Source of the DNA: Leptospira jelokensis
Lineage (GTDB): Bacteria > Spirochaetota > Leptospiria > Leptospirales > Leptospiraceae
Reading direction: 5' to 3'
Assembly (NCBI RefSeq): GCF_004769635.1
Contig: NZ_RQGH01000033.1
Coordinates: 124,001-188,000 of the forward strand
Length of the DNA: 64,000 bases
A program made the translations under genes and the position numbers. This document shows, piece by piece, positions 16,282 through 24,953 of this stretch; position 1 is the stretch's first letter, and the number at the start of each line of letters is the position of its first letter. The notes below the pieces were generated by a model. The model worked only from the letters and a program-made list of their open reading frames with translations. It had not been told where the DNA came from and ran no database searches.

Positions 16282-17559
16282 GTGATCCAAATCCTTATCA
16301 ATTCCCTTGCAGGGAAAACAGTTTCCCTCACCCAAAAAACAACGGATTCCCTCTTAAAAGGAGTTCAATTTTTAGTCCATGGCAGTTTGACAAAAACAGG
16401 AGATGGTTTGGATCTATTGTCCAATGCGTTTTTTTACAAACCAGAATGGAGGGATTCCCTCCAAAAACTAGGTGTCCAAGTGAGGGACACGGGGCTCCGT
16501 TCCAATGAAGAATTACAAAAAACCATCGAACTCACAAACCAAGCCTTTGACAAAGCCCTCTTTAAGGTAGAACTCACGGCTAAAAAAAGTGATGATATGG
16601 TGTTTGATAACAGAATGGTATCCAGTATATTAGGAAGTTCTCATAATCAAAAATTCAAACTTACCAAAATTGATATGAGCTTTCGCACCTTTGGAAAGGA
16701 CATCACAGCCAAAGAAACCATCACCGAGTTCCATAAGTCTCGTAAAACCAAATCGGTATTATTTTTACCAGGTCTATTTACAGACGAATCCGTATGGCAA
16801 GAACAAACGGTTGAATACAAAAATAGACAAATCACTTCTCCAGGCCTTGCCACAGAACTGGAAGCATGCGGATACTTTTCATTTTATCTTCGTTACAACC
16901 ATGGTCTTCCTATCCATGAGAATGGGAAAAAACTTATGCACCTTTTAGATGTTTTTTTTGAAGAAGATAAAGAGGTGAAACCGGATATCATTTGTTATAG
17001 TTTGGGTTGCCTTATCTTTCGTTCGTGTATCTATTATGCGAAGTTGGAAAACAAACCTTGGATCCATCGGCTTGGTCGGATCACACTGATAGCAGCACCA
17101 AACAAAGGTTCGTATTTGGAGAAAATCGGTTTTTGGTTGGGGTTTCTATTTGAAAAAAGTCCCAATGTTGCCATGAAGATCATTGGTATGATTGGGAACT
17201 TACGAAGTGATGCCATCAAAGATTTATCTTTTGGACTTATCCGAAAAGAAGAAAAAGGTTGGAAGGAAACCATCTCTGGATATTTTGCTGAAACCTATTT
17301 CGGTGAATTGGATGATTTGGATGTCTACCAAGCCTATGCTCTGATGGAAGGACCTGAAAATCCCTTACAAAACTTTTTGGGAGATGGGATCGTTGAGAAA
17401 AAAAGCCTCACCTACCTCACGGACAAAGTGTTCGACAAAAAAACAAACCAAGCCCTTCGCACTTTAGAGCTTAAAAAACATAACCATTTTTCCATCATTA
17501 GTTCGCGACCTCTCATCCATTGGGTCAAGGAAGTGTTTGGAGTGGCACCTAAAGCCTAA
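16282..17559 (+). CDS. alpha/beta-hydrolase (lipase-like)
   Basis: A 425-residue protein with an N-terminal helical region (~130 residues) and a C-terminal alpha/beta-hydrolase core. The oxyanion strand is VLFLPGLFTDESVW, and the nucleophile elbow CYSLGCL departs from the usual GxSxG. An acid is likely in LGDGIVEKKS and a histidine in KKHNHFSI. It resembles PGAP1/lipase-like esterases but the substrate is unknown. The start is GTG at 16282. The 226 bases before it hold no visible gene. It converges with the deacetylase-family gene, with one base between stops. Confidence 0.75.
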   Translation: MIQILINSLAGKTVSLTQKTTDSLLKGVQFLVHGSLTKTGDGLDLLSNAFFYKPEWRDSLQKLGVQVRDTGLRSNEELQKTIELTNQAFDKALFKVELTAKKSDDMVFDNRMVSSILGSSHNQKFKLTKIDMSFRTFGKDITAKETITEFHKSRKTKSVLFLPGLFTDESVWQEQTVEYKNRQITSPGLATELEACGYFSFYLRYNHGLPIHENGKKLMHLLDVFFEEDKEVKPDIICYSLGCLIFRSCIYYAKLENKPWIHRLGRITLIAAPNKGSYLEKIGFWLGFLFEKSPNVAMKIIGMIGNLRSDAIKDLSFGLIRKEEKGWKETISGYFAETYFGELDDLDVYQAYALMEGPENPLQNFLGDGIVEKKSLTYLTDKVFDKKTNQALRTLELKKHNHFSIISSRPLIHWVKEVFGVAPKA

Positions 17560-17560
17560 G

Positions 17561-18496
17561 TTAAGCTGTGGCAAGGGTTTCCAAATGTACTTTCACGGAT
17601 TCAGAAAGTGCTTGGAAATCATACCCACCTTCCAAAAACGAAAGGAGTTTTCCACCTGCGTAAAGACGAGAAATCTCTTTCACTTCATTTGTCATACGCG
17701 CATACGATGCAGTTTTTAAATTCATTCCAGCGAGAGGGTCATTCACATGGGCATCAAACCCAGCAGAAACCAAAACAAACTCTGGTTGGAACAACTCCAT
17801 TTCTTTATGGATTAGAGAAAACTGGTCCAGGTAATCTTTCTCTTCCGAGCCTCGAGCCATTGGCAAATTTAAAGTTGTGCCGAATCCTTTGCCCTTACCA
17901 CGTTCCTTCTCCGATCCCGTGCCTGGATAAAAGGGATATTGGTGGAGGGAAACAAAGTAAACGGATTCATCTTCGTAAAACTGGTGTTGGGTGCCATTGC
18001 CATGGTGCACATCCCAATCCAAAATCAAAATGCGTTTGATCCCCTTACTTTGCAAATATTTGGCAGTGATGGCAATGTTATTGAACAAACAAAACCCCAT
18101 CGCGTGATCAGACTCTGCATGGTGGCCTGGAGGGCGGACAAGTGCCATTCCATTTTTTAACTTTCCATCTAAAATATCTTGTGCAAGAGCCACTCCCGCA
18201 CCAACGGCAAGAGATGCCGCCTGAAAGGAGTTTCGTGAAAACACAGTATCTCCATCCAAATACCCACTCCCTTTTTCCTCACAAACCTTTGCCACCAAAC
18301 GAACGTAATTTGGATCATGGATCTCAGAAATTAGAGATAAAGGAGCTTCCTGAAAGGATTTGTTCCATAAAAAGGAATTTGATGGCAGATCGGATATGGC
18401 TTCTAAAATGGATTCCAATCGAACATGGGTTTCTGGGTGACCAGGGCCAGTTTTATGGTCCAAAAAAGATTCGTGAAAGGATATCCCTGTTTTCAT
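17561..18496 (-). CDS. histone-deacetylase-family hydrolase (class II-like)
   Basis: A 311-residue zinc amidohydrolase of the HDAC/AcuC/APAH superfamily, which removes acetyl groups from lysines, polyamines or small amines. Marks: GPGHPETHVRLESI, the paired histidines in RPPGHHAESDHAMGFCLFNN, zinc ligands in LDWDVHHGNGT, the third ligand in SAGFDAHVNDPLAG, and EGGYDF. This pattern is closest to the class II (HDAC6-like) bacterial branch. Its bacterial substrate cannot be read from sequence. The upstream gene at 18493 overlaps by four bases, so the two are co-translated. Confidence 0.88.
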   Translation of the reverse strand: MKTGISFHESFLDHKTGPGHPETHVRLESILEAISDLPSNSFLWNKSFQEAPLSLISEIHDPNYVRLVAKVCEEKGSGYLDGDTVFSRNSFQAASLAVGAGVALAQDILDGKLKNGMALVRPPGHHAESDHAMGFCLFNNIAITAKYLQSKGIKRILILDWDVHHGNGTQHQFYEDESVYFVSLHQYPFYPGTGSEKERGKGKGFGTTLNLPMARGSEEKDYLDQFSLIHKEMELFQPEFVLVSAGFDAHVNDPLAGMNLKTASYARMTNEVKEISRLYAGGKLLSFLEGGYDFQALSESVKVHLETLATA

Positions 18497-19062
18497 TGGA
18501 ATAACATAAACCTTTCGATGAACACAATCATTTCGATGATTTCAGCAATGATACGATCAATTTGTTTTGTGATTTGTATTTTCTCCTCAGGAGAAATGGT
18601 TTTGTCAAGCCCCGCATTACCATAAACTGCATAAAAGGTTTTGATTTCATTGGAAAAATCCGTATTAAACCATTCGCGAAACACACGTTGTTTCATTTTG
18701 TATTCAGGTCGTATAGCTCCTGTTAGCTCCCATATTCCACCTTCTCCAAAACGCAAACGTAATTCAAAAAGACCTCTGTCTTTGCGAATGTAAACTTCTT
18801 CATCCATTTGCGAAAAATCGAGTTTTCGTAACATCACAAGAACCAGTAAGATATTCTCTAAGTATTCGTTTAATTCCTTCTTTTCTAATCCACTGATCTT
18901 GGAATCATCCCCTAAATGTTGTAAGTAGGACTCACCCATCGCTTTGTAAAGCCGTGATACTTCCACCATCCGGTCTTTGAATTGTGCCTGTTCCGAAAGA
19001 ACCTCTGGGAAACGACCGTACGATTTGATTTGGAAGTCATTTGTGATTTCAATCATGCCCAA
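18493..19062 (-). CDS. conserved hypothetical protein upstream of deacetylase
   Basis: A 189-residue soluble protein, mostly helical, with a central beta-like stretch (EEVYIRKDRGLFELRLRFGEGGIWEL) and a hydrophobic C-terminal helix (IIAEIIEMIVFIERFMLF). I do not recognise a family. It shares a four-base ATGA overlap with the deacetylase-like gene, so a joint role is plausible, but nothing in the sequence says which. Confidence 0.7.
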   Translation of the reverse strand: MGMIEITNDFQIKSYGRFPEVLSEQAQFKDRMVEVSRLYKAMGESYLQHLGDDSKISGLEKKELNEYLENILLVLVMLRKLDFSQMDEEVYIRKDRGLFELRLRFGEGGIWELTGAIRPEYKMKQRVFREWFNTDFSNEIKTFYAVYGNAGLDKTISPEEKIQITKQIDRIIAEIIEMIVFIERFMLFQ

Positions 19063-19142
19063 ATTTTAGGAAACCAAGGGAATTTCGTCAATCGATTCGA
19101 TTTGAATTTTCATTCGTAGGGAAAAAACTTGTCATAACTGCT

Positions 19143-20102
19143 ATGAAACCACTATTTTCCTTCCTCCTATTATTTGTATTTGTCTCTTGCCAATCCATTT
19201 CCCAGACAAAGGGCCAAGAACGATCTGCTTCCTCAAACGAGGCTCCTGAATTCATAGAAGGGCTTTACATCAATACCAAAACCATTCGTGACAAAAAACG
19301 ATGGAGTTTACTTTTCCAAGTGATGAAAGATGCCGGAATGAATGCGGCTGTTGTGGATATGCAACCCCACCCCCCGACTCCAGAACAAGTGGCAGAAGCA
19401 AAGGCACTAGGGATTTATATGGTGGCTCGTGTGGTAAACTTTGAAGGTGGACTAATAGAGAAGTCACCAAACACAAATTTAATGGCATCCATCCAAAAAT
19501 CCATTCGTAAGGCATGTGAACTGGGTTTTCCTGAAATCCAACTCGACTACATTCGTTATGCGGATGGGGGCACAAACTTCAGTATGAGTTATGAAAAACG
19601 ATATGAGTCTATTTTAGGCATCATAAAAGACCACAAAGAAAAAACAAAGGACAGTTGTCCAAGTGATACAAAGTGGACGGCTGATATTTTTGGAAGGGTT
19701 CCATTCATCGAAAACGATGTGATTGGCCAGAAAGTAGAACCTTTCAGTGAAGAACTAAATGGACTTTATCCTATGCTGTATCCATCTCATTTTTATGGAC
19801 TGACCAAACGTGTGGCAGATCCATATGGAACCATTAAAGATGGACTCGACCTCACAGTCAAACGAGCCAAACAAGGGACAAAAGCCATCGCCTGGGTACA
19901 AGGATTCAATATGATGGTGGGTCCAAGTAAATTGAGTTATACCGATTACATCAAAGTCCAAATGCAAGGAGCTCGTGATTCAGCTGGGCATGGCTTTATT
20001 GTATGGAATGCGGGAAACGAATACTTAGAAACGATGAATGCGTATGAGAAGTATAAAAAAGAACCCACTCCAAACCAGAGTAGCCTTTCAAAAAACGAAT
20101 GA
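19143..20102 (+). CDS. lipoprotein with glycosyl-hydrolase-like TIM barrel (DUF4015-like)
   Basis: A 319-residue exported protein. The signal MKPLFSFLLLFVFVSC has a lipobox with cysteine 16. The body has the barrel pattern of putative glycosyl hydrolases of the DUF4015 group: GLYINTKTIRDKKRW, MKDAGMNAAVVDMQ, YMVARVVNFEGG, GFPEIQLDYIRYADGG and DIFGRV, with the conserved acids on strand ends (QLDYIRY and ADIFG). GHGFIVWNAGNEY near the end is also typical. It should sit in the periplasm or on the outer membrane and act on a polysaccharide. A long inverted repeat follows the stop. Confidence 0.75.
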   Translation: MKPLFSFLLLFVFVSCQSISQTKGQERSASSNEAPEFIEGLYINTKTIRDKKRWSLLFQVMKDAGMNAAVVDMQPHPPTPEQVAEAKALGIYMVARVVNFEGGLIEKSPNTNLMASIQKSIRKACELGFPEIQLDYIRYADGGTNFSMSYEKRYESILGIIKDHKEKTKDSCPSDTKWTADIFGRVPFIENDVIGQKVEPFSEELNGLYPMLYPSHFYGLTKRVADPYGTIKDGLDLTVKRAKQGTKAIAWVQGFNMMVGPSKLSYTDYIKVQMQGARDSAGHGFIVWNAGNEYLETMNAYEKYKKEPTPNQSSLSKNE

Positions 20103-20127
20103 CCTTTAACCCAAATTAAAATTGAGT

Positions 20128-20182
20128 CAGATTCTTTTTGTCTTCAAATCCTATACACATTTGTACTTACAAAAAGAATCTG
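20128..20182. terminator. long inverted repeat between convergent genes
   Basis: Perfect 14-bp arms CAGATTCTTTTTGT (20128-20141) and ACAAAAAGAATCTG (20169-20182) with a 27-base spacer, between the glycosidase-like gene and the convergent foldase gene. The T-rich and A-rich arms would give T-rich ends on both strands, so a bidirectional terminator is the simplest reading. Confidence 0.6.
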
Positions 20183-20209
20183 TACATTTTTACTATGAAT
20201 GGATCGGGT

Positions 20210-21232
20210 TTATTTACCCGCTTCCTCTATATTTTTCCTACGTAAATAAGCATCGGCTTCTTCTTCCGAACCGAGGATTTGGATGCGAAGTTCTTTTAAT
20301 TTTTTCTCTTTCTCTGCTGCAGATAAACTAACATTTTCTCTTAAAAATTCTTTTTCTTTCGATTCGTAAGTAGAAATGGATTCCGAAAGTTTGGTTTCCT
20401 TTTTACGTTCGTTTGCTAAGGCTTCCGCTTTTTCTTTACCAAAGTATTTGGATTCAATTTTAAAAAGATATTTTTCTTTTTCCTTTGGATCTGCAATGGA
20501 AGAAAACTCTTTATCTCGAAGGGACATCTCCATTTGGAAATGATCGAACTTATCTTCCCTGGAAACCAAGGAATCATAATAATTTCCATAGGTTTTCTTC
20601 TTAAAATCCTCAAATTGTTTCACACGTTGTTCTGCAGGAAGATTTGCCGTTTGTTTTATAAAATGAGTGGTCCCTTCTAAAAAGGAAACTTGTGATTCTT
20701 CCATTCCAAAAATCAGTTCTGCTTTATCAGAAAGGATTTCCCTTCGTTTGGCCTTTATTTTTTCATACAGTTCGTTAAAATTTAAATCTGTTGGTTGTTC
20801 CCATTTACGGTATTCTTCTTCATATCGGAAATAAGAAACAAAAAGATCTTTCACCTTTTCTCTGTCAGGTGAATCATATTCGGCATCTATGTAAGCAAGG
20901 ATGGTCGCATTGCATTGGTCAGGGGTAAAATCAGGTTTACACTTCCGACGCAGTGCCCATACTTCCCAAACAAAATTCACTTTGCCCGATTTCAAATCTT
21001 CGAGTAACTCTAAATAAGGTTTGGTCCTATCTTCACGAAAGGGAGAGATGGCCTCATCCCAAAACCCTTCGCCATTGCCTAACGGAGAAATCCGATCCGA
21101 AACCATTTGTTCTTCGGGTGATAAGGCATCATTCGAAGTTGTATGGGAATCACTTTGTTTAAGAAAGTATAATAAACTTAAAAATAGAACAAGGAAGAGG
21201 ACAACAATGAGTATAATTTTTTTAAAATCCAT
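20210..21232 (-). CDS. lipase foldase (LifO family), copy 1
   Basis: A 340-residue lipase-specific chaperone. It has one N-terminal membrane anchor (IILIVVLFLVLFLSLLYF) and a long, highly charged, helical periplasmic domain that wraps its lipase. The repeated element ending in ELIFGMEES, SKYFGKEKAEAL and IQILGSEEEADAYLRRK matches the helical repeats of the foldase family; LSPEEQ and SPLGNGEGFWDEA fall near the conserved first mini-domain. It follows lipase copy 1 at 21344, after a hairpin. Its ATG has no clear ribosome site, unlike the lipase genes. Confidence 0.8.
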   Translation of the reverse strand: MDFKKIILIVVLFLVLFLSLLYFLKQSDSHTTSNDALSPEEQMVSDRISPLGNGEGFWDEAISPFREDRTKPYLELLEDLKSGKVNFVWEVWALRRKCKPDFTPDQCNATILAYIDAEYDSPDREKVKDLFVSYFRYEEEYRKWEQPTDLNFNELYEKIKAKRREILSDKAELIFGMEESQVSFLEGTTHFIKQTANLPAEQRVKQFEDFKKKTYGNYYDSLVSREDKFDHFQMEMSLRDKEFSSIADPKEKEKYLFKIESKYFGKEKAEALANERKKETKLSESISTYESKEKEFLRENVSLSAAEKEKKLKELRIQILGSEEEADAYLRRKNIEEAGK

Positions 21233-21302
21233 TTGTGTTAATGAGAAAACCTATGGGAAACATTCTGAATCTAGAATCTGAAATGGGAAGGTAGGAAAAG
21301 AA

Positions 21303-21324
21303 AAGCCGATGGAACCACCGGCTT
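21303..21324 (-). terminator. hairpin between lipase 1 and foldase 1
   Basis: On the minus strand AAGCCG-(10-base loop)-CGGCTT followed by TTCTTTTCC, 20 bases past the lipase stop. It reads as an intrinsic terminator or attenuating hairpin that would lower transcription into the foldase gene. Confidence 0.65.
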
Positions 21325-21343
21325 CTCATTTTGTGTGGATTAA

Positions 21344-22255
21344 TTACAATCCAGCTTTTGCATTTTTTGCGATGTTTAGGTACCAACCTTGCACATCAAA
21401 AAAGTTTTGTCCACTCCATGCCAAGTTTGTTGCTTGGAGGTGGTCAATCCCAGTTGCATACCAATATGCATTAGGAGTTCCTTTCCATGCACCCCATTTT
21501 TGGGAATTCAAAGGAACCACTCCGTCATTGCCTCCACCTAAACCGTAAAATAGTCCACCTGCCCAAGTGATTGGGTGAGTGAGGGCCATGATTGGGTGTT
21601 GGATGAGGTCAGCCCATGCCATTTGGCTTCCGTAAGAGTAGTACTTGATTCCAGATTTGTTAGGCGAGTTTGCATTGAATGTTTTTACATAACTTACTGT
21701 GAGAGATTTTCCCATAGCAATTGCATCTTGTGGTCGACCGTCGCGGTACACAAGTTTTGCGAGAAGGCCAAGCGCTGAGTTTGCAAAAGGTTGTAACCAA
21801 CTTGGGATCACAGCAAGAACGATGTCTGCCATTGGAGCCCCTTGGTGGAGAGAATTGATTGTAGTGACTGTTTGTGTTTTTCCAGAGAATCCTAAATTGG
21901 ACACCATATAACGAATGACAAGTCCACCTTGGCTGTGTCCCATAAGGTGCACCTTAGAACAGCCGTTTGCTGTCATCCAAGTATTGACTGCCGATTGGAT
22001 TTGGCTTGCGCGAACGGGAATGGAGTTTGTAGCAGAACTTCCAGGTGTTGTTACCTTAGCACCTTGGCTACGGAGGTAACCATCAAGGCCTCCCCAATAC
22101 TTAACGAGACCACCAGCGAGACCTTGTGTGTCGTCAAATCCAAGAATCCCGTGCACAAGGGCGATGCATTGGCCATCCAATGGACCAGCAAACAGACCTG
22201 ATGTGGGGAAGGAGAGAAGGGTCGCTAAAAACCCGATCACAATTTTCTTTTTCAT
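21344..22255 (-). CDS. secreted triacylglycerol lipase (family I.1/I.2 type), copy 1
   Basis: A 303-residue lipase with a signal peptide (MKKKIVIGFLATLLSFPTSGLFA). Features of foldase-dependent Pseudomonas/Burkholderia lipases: oxyanion segment LVHGILGFDD, nucleophile elbow GHSQGGLV, catalytic Asp in GGNDGVVPL, catalytic His in GIDHLQATNL, and two cysteines (GQCIAL and ANGCSKV). AGGTGAAAT precedes the ATG. It is followed by foldase 1 and preceded by foldase 2, the third gene of a lipase-foldase-lipase-foldase array. Confidence 0.9.
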   Translation of the reverse strand: MKKKIVIGFLATLLSFPTSGLFAGPLDGQCIALVHGILGFDDTQGLAGGLVKYWGGLDGYLRSQGAKVTTPGSSATNSIPVRASQIQSAVNTWMTANGCSKVHLMGHSQGGLVIRYMVSNLGFSGKTQTVTTINSLHQGAPMADIVLAVIPSWLQPFANSALGLLAKLVYRDGRPQDAIAMGKSLTVSYVKTFNANSPNKSGIKYYSYGSQMAWADLIQHPIMALTHPITWAGGLFYGLGGGNDGVVPLNSQKWGAWKGTPNAYWYATGIDHLQATNLAWSGQNFFDVQGWYLNIAKNAKAGL

Positions 22256-22366
22256 ATTTCACCTGAACTTTCTATGTTTTTGGCTAATTTACCCCACACA
22301 GGCGCCATAAGTCAACTTTTTATGCCATAATGATGGCAAATGTTTCGGAACGGTGTTCCAAATCCC

Positions 22367-23404
22367 TCAATTGACTCCATAGGTGCGTTCTTCAGAAGCT
22401 CGGAAGTATCCACTTGCTTCTTCATTTTTGATGATTTCTGCTTCTTCCCCAAAGAGTTGTTTCCGCATGGCATCGAGCTCTTTTTCATCCTCAGCTGTCA
22501 TGCCCCCTTTTTTGGTCGAAAGTTGGTTCCGTTTTGCAGCATATTTCTGTTGGTTTTGCCAGGACTTTTCCCTTTCCTCTTCGAGTGCATCCCACCGGTT
22601 TAGGGCTGCCTGGTCCATACCCATGGTTTGTCGGATCTCACGCAGGGCTGATTTCCTTTCTCCAAACGACAAAACCTTTAGGTCCTTTTGCACTGATACC
22701 ATAAACCCTTCCGTGAGTTGTTGGCGTTTATTTTCCATAAGCCTTGGGTAATCTTTTCCAAATTGATCTTTTAGGGTTTTTGCATAATTGGAAAGTTTTG
22801 CATCCAAATTCCCCGGAGGACTTTCTTGGATCCGTTTCAGAGTATCTCCAATCACGGTCATTTTCTTTTCCATCGCCCAAATCTCGTCTGCTTTTTCCCC
22901 AAACAAACGGTATCGTTCTTTCCACATCATCTCACGGCGGGCTTCGTCTGACATCAGACCCACCTTACTCATGTTTGCTTCTCTAAAACGATTGTAGTTG
23001 TATAAACTCTCTGACATTCGCAAAAGTTCCAATGCTTTGTTTGGAAATGCATAACCCAAAATTTGGTTTAGAACCTTTACCCAATCATTTGGATACAATT
23101 TGGGAAGGTCTTTCATTAACTCTTCGATCATGGCAATTTGGACCGCAGGGTTATCGATATTTTTACCGTACTTTTCTTGTAGGATCCGTGCGATCTCTTC
23201 CATGGAGTATTCCATAAGTTTATGATCCGCATAATCTTCTGGTAAGTTTGGTAATTCTTTTGACTCTGCAATTTTTCCTTCGTTCAGGATCCTTTCAAAG
23301 TCTTTTTGGTTTTTGTCTTTTGTTGGTCTAAGAATTAAGATCGCAACAAATAGAATGATGAGTGCCGAAAGTACGCTATATAAGATTTTTTTATTTTGAA
23401 ACAT
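22367..23404 (-). CDS. lipase foldase (LifO family), copy 2
   Basis: A 345-residue membrane-anchored foldase with the same plan as the copy at 20210: an N-terminal anchor (ILYSVLSALIILFVAILIL), then helical repeats with RYRLFGEKADEIWAMEKK and KQLFGEEAEIIKNEE. It lies 93 bases downstream of lipase 2 and is its likely partner. As with copy 1, no Shine-Dalgarno sequence precedes the ATG. The two foldases are only distantly similar, so the array is an old duplication rather than a recent one. Confidence 0.8.
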   Translation of the reverse strand: MFQNKKILYSVLSALIILFVAILILRPTKDKNQKDFERILNEGKIAESKELPNLPEDYADHKLMEYSMEEIARILQEKYGKNIDNPAVQIAMIEELMKDLPKLYPNDWVKVLNQILGYAFPNKALELLRMSESLYNYNRFREANMSKVGLMSDEARREMMWKERYRLFGEKADEIWAMEKKMTVIGDTLKRIQESPPGNLDAKLSNYAKTLKDQFGKDYPRLMENKRQQLTEGFMVSVQKDLKVLSFGERKSALREIRQTMGMDQAALNRWDALEEEREKSWQNQQKYAAKRNQLSTKKGGMTAEDEKELDAMRKQLFGEEAEIIKNEEASGYFRASEERTYGVN

Positions 23405-23462
23405 AATGATTGGATGTGAATGATGATTTTTTGTAAGTTGAATGATTAAAAATTGAGAGAAT

Positions 23463-23487
23463 GGCAGTAAGTGTTTTCCTTACTGCC
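23463..23487 (-). terminator. hairpin between lipase 2 and foldase 2
   Basis: Perfect 9-bp arms GGCAGTAAG and CTTACTGCC with a 7-base loop, 10 bases past the lipase 2 stop. On the minus strand a T5 run begins about nine bases after the stem. It may be a partial terminator or an mRNA-stabilising hairpin. Confidence 0.55.
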
Positions 23488-23497
23488 AAAGAGGTTG

Positions 23498-24610
23498 TTA
23501 ACCGCCTTTTGTGACGATAAACTCTAAAATCGATGCATAAAATTCTTCTTCATCAAATGTATCTGGTGGAACCCCTACCACATCTAAATGGTCTTGGCTT
23601 ACCACAGATGACTTAGAAGTCATTTGCGCAGACGTTGGTGCATTTAAGTTACTAACGTAACCAAGGCTTGTATTGACAGTGATCCAATCAAAACAAATCG
23701 CACATTCGTTGTATTGCAAACGATCACCCATTTGTTGTGAGTTGATCCCAACAAGTCCGTCATCGTCATTGTTCCCACGAGTGCCATCCCCTTTTCCGGC
23801 AGCACCATCATTGTCGCAATCGTCAACACAATACCCGTCACCATCAATGTTATAAAATCCTTCCTTAAGAAGGTACAACGCAGGGTTGGTATTGATACTG
23901 TCTTGTGCTGTGACGATGGATCCGTAGTAAGCTGCATTACTAGAATTCACATTGTAATTTGTGTTAAATGCCTTCATACCAGTGGTGATCCCATCGGTAG
24001 ATGAATAGTCATTATATACCAATTGTTTTGCAGCAGCGATTCCATCATTTCCGGAACCGTAAATTGCGTTTCCAAAAAGTTTGGCAAGAGCGTTCACAAC
24101 GGAAGTCACACCAGGACCTAAATCAAGGATGTACTTAGCAGTGGGAGAACCTCTATGTGGACTTGATACTGAAATTAAAGCATGGACAACTTGCCTTCCG
24201 TAACGAGCACGTAACACAGCTGCTGCTTTTCTTGCATCAATTCCCCCTTGGGAGTGACCAATGATATTCACCTTGGTGGCTCCAGTGGAGGTCATATAGT
24301 TTTGGATGCGGTCCGCAAGTTGGGTTCCGCGCACTTCCGAAGATTGGAAGGGAGTGACACTTGCTGCTAATGCCTTTTGGCTCGAGTGGATGCTACCGTT
24401 ACACGCTGTTTCCAAAAACTCGTCACAAGGATCCCCAACGAAGGTACCGTAGTCGTTACCAAAGTAGTAGTATCCGAGTAAGTTGTCGAATCCAGATAAT
24501 CCATGTGCGAACACCACTGGATATACTGTTTTTCTTGCGCCTGCATGCACCCCTGTTGTGAAGAGTAGGAGTGCCAGGAGGCAAACAAGATTTTTCTTTT
24601 TAGAGTTCAT
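23498..24610 (-). CDS. secreted lipase, copy 2, with Asp-rich insert
   Basis: A 370-residue secreted lipase. A signal peptide (LVCLLALLLFTTGVHA) precedes YPVVFAHGLSGFDN, the nucleophile elbow GHSQGGIDARK, a catalytic Asp candidate in NDDDGLVGINSQ and a catalytic His in SQDHLDVVG. It is about 65 residues longer than copy 1. Part of the extra length is an Asp/Gly/Cys-rich loop around residues 258-285 (DGDGYCVDDCDNDG) that looks like thrombospondin type-3 calcium repeats. AGAGGTGAT precedes the ATG. Foldase 2 follows. Confidence 0.88.
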   Translation of the reverse strand: MNSKKKNLVCLLALLLFTTGVHAGARKTVYPVVFAHGLSGFDNLLGYYYFGNDYGTFVGDPCDEFLETACNGSIHSSQKALAASVTPFQSSEVRGTQLADRIQNYMTSTGATKVNIIGHSQGGIDARKAAAVLRARYGRQVVHALISVSSPHRGSPTAKYILDLGPGVTSVVNALAKLFGNAIYGSGNDGIAAAKQLVYNDYSSTDGITTGMKAFNTNYNVNSSNAAYYGSIVTAQDSINTNPALYLLKEGFYNIDGDGYCVDDCDNDGAAGKGDGTRGNNDDDGLVGINSQQMGDRLQYNECAICFDWITVNTSLGYVSNLNAPTSAQMTSKSSVVSQDHLDVVGVPPDTFDEEEFYASILEFIVTKGG

Positions 24611-24953
24611 AAATCACCTCTGAACAATCTACAGATGAGTTCCGATAGCATAGAAAAAGTCAAGTTAATTGTGTTAAATTTGAGTCATTTTTTAAATTGA
24701 TGACACACTTAGTACTTATGCGAGCGATTTTGCCAAATTTAGGACATATTTGAGGGCATCGCCTAAAAGAGAATGCTAAGTTTGGTTAGATCTCCGGACA
24801 AGTGTTGTGTATTGATAGGAGTGAATGTCAAATCTCAATTTTCTTTTATCCTGTTGGAAACTCTCTCCTTTGGCGGAACAGAGAATCGATTGGGATATTC
24901 CAGATTGGAAAGGGGTAATGAAATGAAACGAAACGGAAAGATTTGCCCTTCCT
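24611..24953. other. intergenic region between radA and lipase 2
   Basis: 343 bases without a convincing gene. It should carry the promoter of the lipase array (both neighbours read leftward). An open frame on the plus strand near 24773 has no ribosome site and no protein-like character. No riboswitch or RNA gene recognised. Confidence 0.5.
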
